Shown piece by piece: positions 43,852-54,996 of a stretch of DNA of 64,000 nucleotides. Where the stretch lies: NCBI GenBank assembly GCA_944990035.1, contig CALYLX010000156.1, positions 558,001-622,000 on the forward strand. Reading direction: 5' to 3'. Made by a program: the position numbers and the translations under genes. Every line of letters starts with the position of its first letter. Position 1 is the stretch's first letter. Below the pieces are notes generated by a model, which did no database searches, was not told the DNA's origin, and was given only the letters and a program-made list of their open reading frames with translations. This stretch comes from Clitopilus passeckerianus. Taxonomy: Eukaryota; Basidiomycota; Agaricomycetes; Agaricales; Entolomataceae.

Positions 43852-43863
43852 GGGCCCATAACC
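43852..43863 (-). promoter_or_regulatory. Primer-binding site of the copia element
   Basis: Directly after the 5' LTR (…GCTCGACA) the element strand reads GGTTATGGGCCC. This is complementary to the anticodon loop region of initiator tRNA-Met (…GGGCxCAUAACC…), the half-tRNA priming known from Drosophila copia. It implies cleavage of the tRNA before priming. Confidence 0.65.
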
Positions 43864-44234
43864 TGTCGAGCAAGCATGCCTTCCAGCGAGGGAAGTTGCA
43901 GAGCGGCCTACCTTGAGCTAAGTGTAGGGTTGTGAGGTAAAGCGAACTAGGTAATAAGACTAGAGAAGTCTCCAATGTATTGAGGTGAAGTACATAGGTT
44001 TATATACATAAGGAGAGCGTGCACAGACCATGTATATGTAAGCATATCTAGAATGTTCTGTGCTAAATATAGTACGGAAGTGACACGGAATGAGTCATAA
44101 GTAGTCATGAAGTGTCACGTGAGTTGCCATGAGGCGTATTCGTAAGAAGGCGTAAAAATGGTGCGATATGGCATAATACTAGATCATGTGATGTCACGTG
44201 ATTAGTCATGTGAGTGGTACACGTCAATTCAACA
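43864..44234 (-). repeat. 5' LTR of the copia element
   Basis: 371 bp, nearly identical to 37,492-37,862. It drives transcription leftward. Confidence 0.95.
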
Positions 44235-44250
44235 GCATGTCCTTCTCCTG

Positions 44251-44448
44251 CATCAGAAAAATATATGCCAACTTGGCCATACTTGGCCAAAACATGAATG
44301 GCACAGTACTTGATAACTTTTATAAGTATGCATAAGTAAGCTATAAGTGCTATAAGTTAGGCTGCAAGTTATGTCTACTTAATGCTTTACTTGATGTTTC
44401 ATCAAGTTCCCACAAGTTGATATCAAGTTGGCATATATTTTTCTAATG
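44251..44448. mobile_element. 198-bp MITE with long TIR
   Basis: Left CATCAGAAAAATATATGCC, right GGCATATATTTTTCTAATG; the TIR extends about 25 bp into CCAACTTG / CAAGTTGG. CAAGTT/ACTTG words fill both halves in opposite orientation. Non-coding. It starts 17 bp from the copia LTR end. Confidence 0.8.
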
Positions 44449-44510
44449 TGAGGAGTGGCCTGCTTAAAGAACTGCAAGAGCCCATGCGGCTTCCTCTCTT
44501 ATCAGCAAAA

Positions 44511-44615
44511 AAATACCTAGCTTACAGCTGTCTTGCCTTGGCTTACCAAAACTTGCAGTTGTCTTGAAGCACTCTGCAAGCCACTCAAGGTATGTAAGCC
44601 CTACATATCATGCAT
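44511..44615 (+). mobile_element. Fragment of the ATCAGCAAAA MITE family
   Basis: Begins ATCAGCAAAAAAATACC and matches the left 110 bp of 32,577-32,836 (ctgtcttgccttggcttacc, aacttgcagttgtcttgaag). The right end is missing. Confidence 0.6.
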
Positions 44616-44785
44616 GCATAATTATCTTTGGCCCTGCTAGTTATATACCTACCCTCAGCAGCCTGAACTGCCCTAGGGTCGAAATTTGTACCAAGTGTCA
44701 CAGGTTACGGCACCTATGAACGAAATGACATTTTTGTCAGCTTTGTCACATATCAGCCAGTGACGAATTGATTGAAATGATACAG

Positions 44786-44980
44786 TACACTATCTAGAAT
44801 ACCTAATAGACTCCCAGATCTGGTATCAGACCATTTTCTTTTGTATTCCACCGCTTCTGAGACCCCCTAGAAGGTCATACAACCCCTAAACCCCCCAAAA
44901 CTCTAGTCACTTCCTGCATACCTGTCTAGTGGGATCTCTCAGAAGGTCTTGCCTATCCAGGAATAGTCAGGTTTTTACAA
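44786..44980 (+). mobile_element. Solitary LINE 5' UTR
   Basis: 195 bp matching 941-1,137 (shared cacttcctgcatacctg, gtgggatctctcagaaggtc, gaatagtc.ggt), with no ORF1 or 3' end following. It begins at the same leader start as the longer copy and stops at ttaca, before ORF1. 5'-only copies are unusual because LINE copies normally lose the 5' end. Confidence 0.85.
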
Positions 44981-45619
44981 TCTAACATACTGATAAACTA
45001 TTCTTCTTGTCCTTGCTGTCTTAAAATACAAAATCTTGGCCTCCTATTTAAAATAGGCTATATTAATGTAGTACATACACAGATACTAGTATAGAATAAT
45101 GTATTATGGTCAAATAACACTGTGTTAGCTGCTAAAAATAAGGAGAAACTATAGTTTAAGCCAAATAAACCAGGTGGTTTGTGTATTACACTGTTAAGTG
45201 AAATAAGTAGTGCTTAGGCTAAGTACTTAGCTCTGAGTAAATTGACAGTAAACTGGGTTGAGTTACAGCTTGATTTACATTTTTCTGGCTCAATTTACAA
45301 AGTCTTGCAACTGCACTGAGTAATTTGGCTTCCACAGGCCTGGCTTACATGCAGTCAGTGTTGTGCTTCCTCAGGCTTATTAGCACACAATGGCCCCTTT
45401 TTGAGTCAAGTTTTTCTCCATGCTAGCGCATAATTACCTCTTTATGTCCCTTATGTCCAGGCTACTATATTGAAGTGTCTTATGGCTACATATACCTATT
45501 GCCAATAAAATTGTTGTTAAACACCAAATAGACTTTTATGGTGCCTAAATAGCCAATATAATAGGCTCATATACACTTTCCTGAACACAAACAATGCTTT
45601 ATAGTTCTAGAACTAGTTT
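44981..45619. other. AT-rich stretch without recognised features
   Basis: No coding motif or repeat ends. Confidence 0.6.
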
Positions 45620-45781
45620 ACATTAGTATTCTGTTGTGTTGCCTAAAAATGCTTGAATGTGCTTAATATGCTCTTAGAGATTTAAGACTGTTTAAGCAAA
45701 TTAAAATCATTTTTCTATTTTTTTAAAACAGTCTTAAAGCTCTTTAAAAGCATTTCAAGCAATATAACAGAATGCTAATAT
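45620..45781. repeat. Foldback/MITE-like palindrome
   Basis: Left ATTAGTATTCTGTTGTGTTGC and right GCAATATAACAGAATGCTAATA are inverse; further in, gatttaagactgtttaag mirrors cagtcttaaagctctt. About 160 bp with a 20-22-bp TIR, able to form a hairpin. Non-coding. Confidence 0.65.
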
Positions 45782-47287
45782 AATCAAATTATATTGCTAT
45801 TGTGATATCTGCCTGCTCTGAAAGGAAAATCCCGCCCTCTCCACTTGTCTTGTGTCGTCCTTTTGACTAGCCTCCCATTAACTGCTACCTGCCCATCTAT
45901 TCCGTTCAGTCACTAAATAAGTAACAACTTGGCCTACTTGTTATAAGTAAAAAATAAAAGTTATATTTTTTTACTTTTTCCCAACTTTTTACACATTTTT
46001 GTCACTTATACTTTGCTCTTAAATTGTTATATTTTGCGTATTTTTCTATTTTTCTGCCCACTTTTCTGGAAAATCAACAATGACTGTTTGGGCTTCTCAA
46101 AAAAAATAAGGGGTATAGATTTTTTTTTTCACTTTTTTTTTTACTTTGTGCCTAAAAAGTACAAAGAGTACAAATAAGTATAGATAAGTATTTTCCAGTT
46201 TCCTTCATGATTCCTTCATGACGACTAAAGCTTTAGCCAAGACTTTAAATAAAATATGGTTACACCAAAGTTTTCAAAATCAGCAATACCATCCAAAGTC
46301 AGGTTTCAGCCTGTGCAAGCCATGGCTAGTTTGCCCATATGTAAACAAGTATTAGATGTGAGCGTTGTGGTTAAACCAAGAGTACCACCTTGCAACCTTT
46401 TGAGTCTGGCAACAATTCTTAATGTATTTCTAAGTTCCAATTTATCCTTGCTGCCAGTGGACCTCTGACAGATGGGAAAATGTGCATCCCTGACATTGCC
46501 CTGATGTAGCCAACTGATGCACCTTCCCAAAGGGAATGCCAAGCCCTGGCCCCTCTAGTCCAGCCTTCCTCAAGCTCTTCCACCTTAATTTCTCTACTTT
46601 TCTTGCCTTCACCACCTCCAAAACTCCTTCTCTAACTCATAAACAGGGCCAGATCAGGAACCCTGACAGCCAGGTACCACAGAGTGCCTAGAACAGACCT
46701 TTTTTGGCTCTCTTGAGCTTCTCAACATAGCCATGTGACCGAAAATGCGACATGACAAGCTCTTCCCACCTCCTTCCTGAGCCTTCCAGCCAGGCTCTCA
46801 GACTGTACTACACACATAGCTTTGCAATTGTATTAGCACTATATAATAATGATTTCTACCACAGAAAGTTATTTTTTCAAGTCGCTAGGGCTAAAATGCA
46901 TGAAATACAGCTGTAATTTCAAGTTGCCACTGACTGTAATTCAGCTCAGTTTTGAAAATATGGACCTCCAATCTCCCATTCCGTGTTTGGTGCTAAAATG
47001 CACTAAAATGGCCAGTCTACCTCACACTCTCTGCCACCTTCCCTGCCTGTCTCCTTGTCCAAATCCGGCCCTTCAGCCCTCTACCCTAAGATCCGAATCC
47101 AATCAAATTACACTGAATTACTGATCCCTGTAAACCAGCCCCAATAGACTGTCTTATCCAGCAGTGGAATAGTACACACAACTCTAAATGTGTCTGACCT
47201 ATTGGCCGTGAATGCAGAGAAAAAGCTATGCACCAAGTATATATTCCATTGATTGGAACTATGTCTACAAAGATCCCTTGAATAAGA
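45782..47287. other. Transition stretch between repeat block and gene block
   Basis: T-rich low complexity at 45,950-46,150. A 70-codon frame at 46,256-46,468 has no recognised motif. No gene supported. Confidence 0.5.
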
Positions 47288-49237
47288 TTACACTGAGTTC
47301 AAACCACTGCTATCTGCAGGCGCTACAATGGCCACAAGTACAGATATATCTGCAGAAATTATTATCAGTCATCATCAGGCAACAAGCAAGACTTGTAACG
47401 TACCATCACGTTTACCGCCAGCAAAAACCTTTCCCACTTCCTTTGCACGACGTGAAAACGGCGTCTCATCATCAGATGAAGTGGATGGCGTTTCCGATCC
47501 ACCTACCCAAGTATGGCATGATCGGATGCCATGCGCTCGTCGCTCGGAGACATGTCGTGCCCTAGAACATAAAGCTTCAGACAGCAGAGCGGCGAGCGTA
47601 TGTCTTCGCAAGGTGGTCGACTTCGACGATTGGCTAGGATCCTTCGGTCTGGACGCACTTGCCGATGGCAATCCTGATGGTGATGGTATCGTCGAGTCAT
47701 TCTCATCGATGCTCGAGGCGGATACAAAGACGGCGCCGTTTCGAACCTCCGTTCGGGTTTTGACATTCGAATCTCCAGCCACACCACGAGCAGTAACCCC
47801 AGCGTCGTAGAGTTTCCTGAACCGAACCACCTCATCCAACACATCCTCGTCCCAGAGGTTGTCACTGAGACCATCGCTAGCCAGTATCAGAATATCGTCG
47901 GGACGGACTGGCACCGTCAGTATTTGTGCAGAGTTCCTCGGTGTAGGGGTAACTCGTTCAGAGGATGTTGTGGTAGTCGTCGATGACTTTTTGGGTTCGG
48001 GAAAGGAAGAGGGGGCTGGTGGCGGATCATAAGGAGTGTTTGAGGAAGCTTCGGCAGGGAAAAGCGGACTGGAAAGGAAGTTGGATGTCGAGGCGATAAG
48101 GGAGGCGAGAGTGGAAGGGGTAGGTAGGGATCGAGAAGTTTCTGATGAAGTCGAAGTAGGTGGAGAGCGAGGGGGCGCGAGCTGCACTGGGGTATTCCAC
48201 GCCCACCACATCTCCTCGCTACGCCAAACTATTTCGTCCCCGCGCACTAACATCCCCATGCAATCGCCGACGTGTGCTATCTTCAAGACAGCCTCATGGT
48301 CCTCCTCAGACACTTCAGGATCCCGATCTCGATCACGCTCAACAGCGGCAGGGTGCTCAAGCACAGCAACGAGGGCAGTCGAGGAACCCGTATGTAGTGG
48401 CGTCTTGGTTTCGGGTGTAACATGTGTTTTCACGGTCTGGTCGTAAGCCCGCTCGAGAATTTGCAACACGTCGATGCCGTCGGCGAGATCTTCTAGGTGA
48501 GAGTCAAGGTCCTCAACAGGTTCACCGAAATCGGCCTCTTCCAGCTGCTCGGAAGTGAAGTGCATGAGCCTGCGGGCGAAGAGAGCACTTGGTGTCAGGC
48601 CGGAGTGATCGGTGGGACCACACGAGGAGCCAGACGACGAGGACCGTGCCCAACCACCCACACCATCGGCAACGCCCATAGCATTATCGCGGACGAAGTA
48701 GGCGTCCTCGCCAACTTGCACGGAAAGATGAGAGTTGTCGAGTGACGCCTGTGAGGTGAAGGCACGATGGTTATGACGTGATCGTTTGGGTATGCCATAT
48801 GCTCCAACGTCGAGATGATATCGATGACGATGTCTCTTCTGACGAGGTTGGGCCGAATGTTGAGCAGGGGAATGGTTGAGATGCGGTGTAAAGTGTGGAG
48901 AGGGTTGGTAGCCGTAAGGTAGAGCTGTGAGAAGTTGTAATGTGTCATGATTGGACGGCCTAGACGGTGTTAGAGCGTATGGGTTAGGATTGGCGTTAGA
49001 ATGTGAGTTATGAGGCTTTGTTTCTGGAGGTACTCGGGGTGGATGAGGGGGAGGTAGTCGAGAAGATGGAGGTGGGGGAGTGTCGAAAAATGTCAGGGAC
49101 AAAAGGCTGCTGCTGTTGGTATGTAGAGATGCCGAATTGGATCTTGGTCGAGGTAGAGGACTTGAAGGGTTCGCTGAGCGTGGCAGCACATTGTATAATC
49201 GTTTGTGAATCGCAGTCGGTGGTATACTGGTCTTCAT
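47288..49237 (-). CDS. PP2C-type protein phosphatase, PTC7-like
   Basis: Two exons, 49,237-47,404 and 47,349-47,288, with a 54-nt intron; 631 residues. Removes phosphate from Ser/Thr using two metal ions. Motifs: VGEDAYFVRDNAMGVADGVGGW (metal Asp residues), TGSSTALVAVL, LKIAHVGDCMGMLV, ILASDGLSDNLWDEDV and the final KRDD-ISVLVAIV; the last is joined across the intron. The DNA-binding-free, GVADGVGGW form is that of the PTC7/azurin-type branch, mitochondrial in yeast (role in coenzyme Q regulation). The N-terminus is Ser/Pro-rich with few acids, which fits a targeting peptide. Two low-complexity Ser/Thr/Pro inserts (about residues 350-430 and 500-540) make it longer than yeast Ptc7 (343). Confidence 0.88.
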
Positions 49238-50304
49238 CGCTGCCGTCGTCGAGCAAAGCCAAAGGAGGTGGTTTAACCGAGATACCCCGCGTTTTTCGCC
49301 GGCTGCCTATATGATTCCGCCTCCGTTCACGTGCAACTCGCACAGCTTCCCTTTTTTGGACGTCAATGACAGTTTTCTTTTCGCACAGCAGCCCTGCATG
49401 TGCCTTTATAGTTCCGCTCGCTGTGCCAAGCCCTCTGTATGGCACTTTGAACCCTTTGGAACCTCAATGAGTATTCTGCAGCCACCTTCTAGGTTTGCTT
49501 CTCCCTCAGTCAGGTATGACCCGGTCAACTTCACCCCTCGGCTTCGCCCATAAGAGGCCCACTATTTCCGAATGGATGCAATGACAAGTTCCCCGCTCTG
49601 CCCCTTATATGCAGCGGCATTTTCCCTCAACCTGGTTCTGGCTAGGCCGAGTACGACAAGATCATTGGCATCGCCAAGGGGAAGGTCACCCAAGTCCCCA
49701 TGCTTCACCCTAAGCAAGACGAAAGAATCATGAGGTAGCATGAGACTTGTTCAAGGCAAAGGATGCAGTCGAACTTTATCGCCAATCACCTTGACCAATT
49801 GGACATTGTGGATTATCTTCGCCTCGCGTAGATTAAAGATTCCTGCGTTAATCCCGCCAGTTGGCGTTACGTACAACTCCGGTTCATGAACTTGACATCT
49901 GGACCCTTACGTTTACCTGAAATGACAATCGCAGCCCATTCACATCTTATCTACGCGTCGTTGACGCGTATTCCTCGACGTCGAATCATCGTTACAATGT
50001 TTCGTCTCCCACTGTTCATCAGTGTACGGTCTATAGTTATCCATCACGTACCCACCTCAAGGGCTACTCGGTCTAGCGATTGCGCAATATTCTACAAGCT
50101 TCTATTCTACATTCCCGCGTCAATCATCCACACAAGGCTGTAACAACGAATAAGCATTCATCACCAAAATATCACGTTCTACGACGTTTTGCTGAGCGAT
50201 GAACTGTGGTCCACCATGATTCCCGAGTCCAGCTATCAGGTGACATGGGCCTACAATCAGTATAAAACCTGACCATCGTCTTCTCTCTTCCCTCATCAAA
50301 TACC
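49238..50304. promoter_or_regulatory. Divergent promoter region of phosphatase and peroxiredoxin genes
   Basis: About 1 kb between the two starts. A TATAAAA box at 50,261-50,267, 38 nt before the peroxiredoxin ATG, is followed by a pyrimidine-rich tract (cgtcttctctcttccctc), a common fungal core promoter. No coding frame is convincing in the rest. Confidence 0.55.
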
Positions 50305-51015
50305 ATGGTCAACCTCACTACCCCCCAAATCGACGTTGGCGGCACGATCCCTGCTACGGAAGTCAAGGAAGATGCCCCCGACAAGCCAACCCCTCTCGTT
50401 CTGAAGGGAAAGAATGTCATCGTGCGTTGCTCCATTCACGATTACCAATCGCGCCGTATCCCTAACATTGACCGTGTTATTCAGGTTGGCGTCCCGGGAG
50501 CCTTCACCGGCACCTGCCACGCTCAGATCCCTGGCTACATTGAAGCCTATGACGCTTTCAAGGCTAAGGGTGTCAACGAGATCTATGTCTTCGCCGTGAA
50601 CGACGTCTTCGTGACAAAGTTCGTCACCTGCCAACTATTCTATTATTCTCAGAAGACTCATGTTCCATTTCTAGGGCCTGGAAGAGCGACCTTGGACCTA
50701 CTTCAAGTTCGTATTGTCCATGACCTCATTTTCTCTGAATGATCTCATCTTCTTGTAGAAGTCCACTTTATTGCAGATGACAAGGCTGAGTTTGCTGCTT
50801 CGATCGGCCTCGCTTTCGACGCTACCCCCGTTCTGGGTGGTCCCCGCTCTAAGGTAGGAAGTCGTTCCCATGATTCACGGGGTACATACTCAGGTATAAT
50901 TTCATAGCGCTACGTCATTGTCACCGACGACGACAAGGTTTCAACCATCGCTGTTGAGCCCGACCCAGGCAAGCTCACCATCACTGCTGCTAAGGAAGTG
51001 CTCGCTCAGCTTTGA
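50305..51015 (+). CDS. Peroxiredoxin, Prx5/type II (PMP20-like)
   Basis: Five exons: 50,305-50,421; 50,485-50,618; 50,675-50,706; 50,759-50,853; 50,908-51,015; 161 residues, normal for the family. Reduces hydrogen and alkyl peroxides, using a thioredoxin or glutathione system to recycle. VGVPGAFTGTCHAQIPGY holds the peroxidatic Cys50; family members usually read PGAFTPTCS, so Gly replaces the Pro/Thr. FAVNDVFVTKAWKSDL and GPRSKRYVIVTDDDKV are further family blocks. No second conserved Cys, so the 1-Cys mechanism is likely. It ends AKEVLAQL without an SKL peroxisome signal; cytosol is the likely place. Preceded by a TATA box. Confidence 0.93.
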
Positions 51016-51739
51016 GCGCACGTCTATGCTTGCAATCTACTGTAATACAGCAATAACGAAATCACCAAATTGTATGTTCATAGCTTTCGAACGAATTCGA
51101 AATATTGTTCCTCCATATACATCTTGAACTTGAGCTTTGACAGGGAGAGCTCATTGCAGTTACCCTCCCTCGCAGGCTTTTCCACTCATGCTGGGAGATC
51201 TCCAACTCTTAACCAGCTAACCTCAACTTGAACCTTAACGATTGCTTTACTCGCTTCTTGATGCCAGCCAAGCCTTCAAAATGCTCGAAATTTTATGTGT
51301 CAAGCTCCGCCACTGATTGACATTGACATCTCGAGCCTCGAGGTGTTGAATATTGAGTGGCGATCCGGTCAGCAGACATAGGCTACGCCAGGGATATGCA
51401 GAAAACGAAGCGACTAGAATCAACACATCCGATTACATGCTCAAAATGTGTTCCACGCGATCTTCAAGCTCCAAAAAATCCTCGCGGCCGTGGTACTCGA
51501 AGTAACCTACTCAATTCAAGATAATCATCAAGGACGGAGAAACAGGGTTTCATCTTCGACTGAACGCGATCAGCGGCTTCGCCATCATCGATCAGTCAGG
51601 TAGCCAAGGTTAGTTGATTCTTTCCACGCGATCCTTACTGAGCGCGCAACTTCGGCGACCTGCGAAAGAAAATGCTAGGGCGCTTTGCTCCTTGCCCTTT
51701 CCCCGTCATATCTAGAGGCTTTGAAGCTCTCTAAAGTTA
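51016..51739. other. Intergenic stretch
   Basis: Peroxiredoxin 3' UTR and upstream region of the next gene. No gene or repeat recognised. Confidence 0.5.
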
Positions 51740-53287
51740 ATGGTGCTCCGGGATTTATTCCTCGTCTATGTTCTGGGGTTTCTCCCGCTCAGGGAAGTTT
51801 GGGCTCAGAACCTGAAATGGCAGTTCACCCAGGTGAGCGCGCAGTGGAAAGGTCTCCAACCTTTACTGAACTACGGACTGTAGGATGCTGGTCTCAATTT
51901 GCCCCAGTGTGCGTCTCTTGCGGTGAATGTTGACTCAACGACATCGTCATCTTCGACCAGCAAGACGGTATACTATATGGTCGCCTTAGCTGCAAACGGT
52001 ACGCCCACGACGAGTCCGATTGGCACTGCTGGAGGAAACCTACAGTGGACAGTTAACCAACCGGTCGGTGAGTCCCATACTTCCTGGCCTCTCTTCAGTG
52101 CGCTCACATCATTGGTCCAGGTTCGAAGCTTCTACTCTACGTCCTTGATTCAAATGGGCAGAACGCGCCGACATCGCCTTCCTTCTACACGGTCTCGGGT
52201 ACGTTGTGAACCTCTATTGTTCTCAATTCACGTCTAACCTTTCCCGAAGCCGGCCAGTCCTCCGACTGCTTAGCATCTTCAACCTCAACAAGCTTTACCG
52301 TCAATGGAAATGCTACGAACAGCATCCAGACTTGTGATCCTTGGAGCCTCTCCATCCGGGGAGGCAGCCCTCCCTACAGCGTCCTGCTTGTAGCACTTGG
52401 CTCCCCATCTATAACAAATGTTAGCCTGCCAAGCGGTGACAATCAATATACCTATATCAACCGTGCATCTCCCAAATCCACTTTGGTTGGTAAGTCCCCG
52501 TAAATGTTACTCTTGTGGCACATAGACTAACCCACCTTGCAGCTGCGGTCAGCGATTCGTAAGTCAGATTGAGCCCGTCAATGTTGCCATTGACACATTT
52601 TTCCACCCAGGACTAGGAAGTGGGCTACAGGGACTCCATATGTCACCACTGAAGGTATGAAAGCGGCCCTCATCCGTTCGGGACACAGCTAACGAACCAA
52701 TAGGTGCCTCCGATACCGAATGCCAAGGAAAAGAAAGCGCCAGCACCCACGTAACGCTCCCTGATATTTCCTCGACTCAATCTCCCTCAAGCTCCCTTCA
52801 ACCTACCAGTTCACCTACCACAGACTCCGCCAACTCATCAACCGGAAAACATACGAGCAAAACACCTATCATAGTTGGTGTCGTTGTTGGTGTGATTGGT
52901 CTACTGCTCGTCATTGCCCTGATCTTCTGGCTTCTGAAAAGGAGAAGGCGAACTCAATCGCACGTACCACCCGCTTCGGATGTTCGTCAGGTCGTCAATC
53001 CATTTACGACTTCATCAGAGGTAACGGGTGCCATCAGTACGCCGAATGCGTCCGCCCCCTCTTCCGGGAGCCAATTCCTTAGCGAAGATTTGGAATATTC
53101 TTCGGCGCGCTCGCCTACAACAATTGCGCCTCTCCGCAAACCCCAGGCTTCCCTCAATCGTAGCCGCACACAATTGGATGTTGATAGTACCGGGGATGCA
53201 GCGTCGGAGACGGTCGTGCAGCATAAGGACAGTAGGAGAGTGAACGTCCAGGAGCTACCTCCTCCATATGGCACACAGAACCCTTAA
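51740..53287 (+). CDS. Secreted/single-pass membrane glycoprotein, uncharacterised
   Basis: Seven exons: 51,740-51,832; 51,884-52,067; 52,121-52,198; 52,250-52,489; 52,543-52,558; 52,611-52,654; 52,704-53,287; 412 residues. A signal peptide (LFLVYVLGFLPLREVWAQ) starts it. The outside part has two similar beta-type units, with SIQTCDPWSLSIRGGSPPYSV and NVSLPSGDNQYTYINR, and several N-x-S/T sites. A Ser/Thr-rich stalk follows, then one membrane span (PIIVGVVVGVIGLLLVIALI), a KRRRR stop-transfer and a Ser-rich cytoplasmic tail ending ELPPPYGTQNP with a PPxY motif. I recall many such proteins in mushrooms; function unknown, perhaps a cell-surface sensor. The 16-nt exon is confirmed by frame only. 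Confidence 0.8.
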
Positions 53288-53361
53288 TTGTTTTGCTTTC
53301 TTTATTTGTTCATGGGATCACAATGACATTGTGTTATTACGGAGGTTCATACATCGACTAC

Positions 53362-54996
53362 CTAAGAACCAGAAGTACAATTGAACCCGGTGGGATCCTG
53401 CACATGTGCGCATGTAATATTGCGATCACCAGCGGTTTGGACGCCGTCCAGACCCACAAAATTGAGACCCGGGCAGGGTGCGGAACCGCTGCATTTCAAC
53501 GAAGCAATGGTACCAGATGCGAGGGTTCCCGTCATCGGTCCCCAGGTGATATCGGATATCTGGAAAAGAGATGTATCACAACCGCCCGTGGCACCACTAA
53601 AGCTCGTGCACTGTGTAATCTGCGCCACATTGTTGGTCACTCCAGAAAGCGTGAAGTCACGGAATGCTGTTGAAGTTGAATTTATTACATGGCAATGGTA
53701 AATGAGGGTCGACTAACTGATATTTCGGGCGTAGCCCAGACCTCCACCTCCACCTAGAGATTACCAGTTCAGTGTTGCAAGTGGCTGATCAAGCAACTGT
53801 ATTTACCATTAGGAGGGTAGTTCTGTTGGACGCCTCTAGGATAAGTGGTAATGGTCAGGAAAGCTAAGGCCAATATCCAAAACATTGAGTAACTCACGTC
53901 CAGGTTTTGATGTAACCAGCATATCGCGTTTTCAAGCAGGTTACTCGCTCCGCCGTAACATTTTCGATCCTCTCGTAGACACCAAGGTACTGACCGATGG
54001 ACCTAACAGAAGGTAGTATATGAATCAGAATCGGGGATCTGTTGGATTGACCTTACCCAATTGCCACGCCGAGACCTCCATGGAAGGTGGAATCTTGGAT
54101 AAGAATGTTGGTGGAATTAGCCTTGAGGGAGATGTTGTCGTCTCCGTTGACCACAGTCCAGTTCCTAAAGGTGATACGATTTGAAAATATGGTATCTACC
54201 CCGTCCGTATTTCGCGCGGGTTGCTGCAGTCGGAGAGGAAAATGAGACATTGAGGCCAAATGAGAAGGTACGATAAACGTAACCTACAGAGCTTGACGAG
54301 GTCGAGTTGACGTAGACGCCATCCAGAAGGACGTTGTCCGAATATCTGACCACCATTGTCCAGAATTGTGACTGGACGAAACGAAGCCCAGTGAAGAGGG
54401 AATCGGTTGTATTGGTGATCACCAAGCTTATTGGGCGACCAGGAAGGTTGGAGACCCCTTTCGTGAAGTCGTACCTGTCCCATTCAGATTGAGATAATGC
54501 ACGCCGTTCCTAGGACTGCGTCCTTACCAAAGTTGTCCATTGCCATCGAAGGTTCCAACCCCATTCCCTTTCATGGTGACATTGTGGCCACCAAACATCC
54601 ATGCCGTGGTCTGATTCTGGTAGTCTAAAGGGAGCCCGTTCGCTCGCCAATATGTGATGTTGGTTCCCCACTGATGGAGGTAGACTTGAACAGCCGTAAA
54701 CCGAGAAGGTCAGAAGAGCTCACAAGAAGGATGCCTTGAATATCGACAACTACATTGCGTAGGCCAGTCGTCTCCAAAACGCTCTCAATGTGGAATGTCT
54801 CGGGCCCGAAAACGATGGTGGAATCGCGTTTGCACAAGTCGAAGGCTTGTTTCACCGCAAGGCCATCGTCCGTCCCGTTGACTCCAGCATAAACTGTACA
54901 CGTAGAACCACGTTTCGTGACACGTCCAGCTTGGACCTGGCCCAGGCTGATGAACACCGAAGGTATGATTAGTAGAGCAGCTGCAGAGAGTTTCAT
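53362..54996 (-). CDS. Glycoside hydrolase family 28 (pectinase-like), secreted
   Basis: Eight exons: 54,996-54,724; 54,670-54,528; 54,474-54,288; 54,223-54,057; 54,002-53,898; 53,835-53,807; 53,753-53,718; 53,666-53,362; 414 residues. Signal peptide MKLSAAALLIIPSVFISLGQ. Parallel beta-helix enzyme that hydrolyses galacturonan-type pectin. GH28 motifs: ARNTDGVDT (NTD), VVNGDDNISLK (catalytic DD), GGLGVAIGSIGQY where most members have G-H-G, and AGYIKTWTG (RIK-like). The missing His occurs in a fungal exo-acting subgroup I remember, so a different mode or substrate is possible. Four Cys in the C-terminal 100 residues suggest disulfides. Probably induced by plant cell wall. Confidence 0.9.

Larger units (their letters stand above)
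37492..44234 (-). mobile_element. Ty1/copia element, young, near-intact
   Basis: 6,743 bp. Two 371-bp LTRs (37,492-37,862 and 43,864-44,234) differ at about two adjacent positions (ggtgtaa vs ggcataa). The target duplication GCATG is present on both sides (37,487-37,491; 44,235-44,239). One polyprotein on the minus strand is preceded by a primer-binding site and followed by a polypurine tract. The low LTR divergence shows recent insertion. Two defects reduce the chance that it is active: a 1-nt shift near the end of the polyprotein and a changed integrase catalytic residue. Confidence 0.97.

Noticed and set aside
43628..43975. Upstream extension of the copia polyprotein to 43,975
   Set aside because: It lies in the leader and inside the 5' LTR; the ATG at 43,627 with a normal Gag start is the better choice.
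48027..48446. Long open frames antisense to the PP2C gene
   Set aside because: Shadows of a GC-rich, Ser/Pro-rich coding exon; no motifs.
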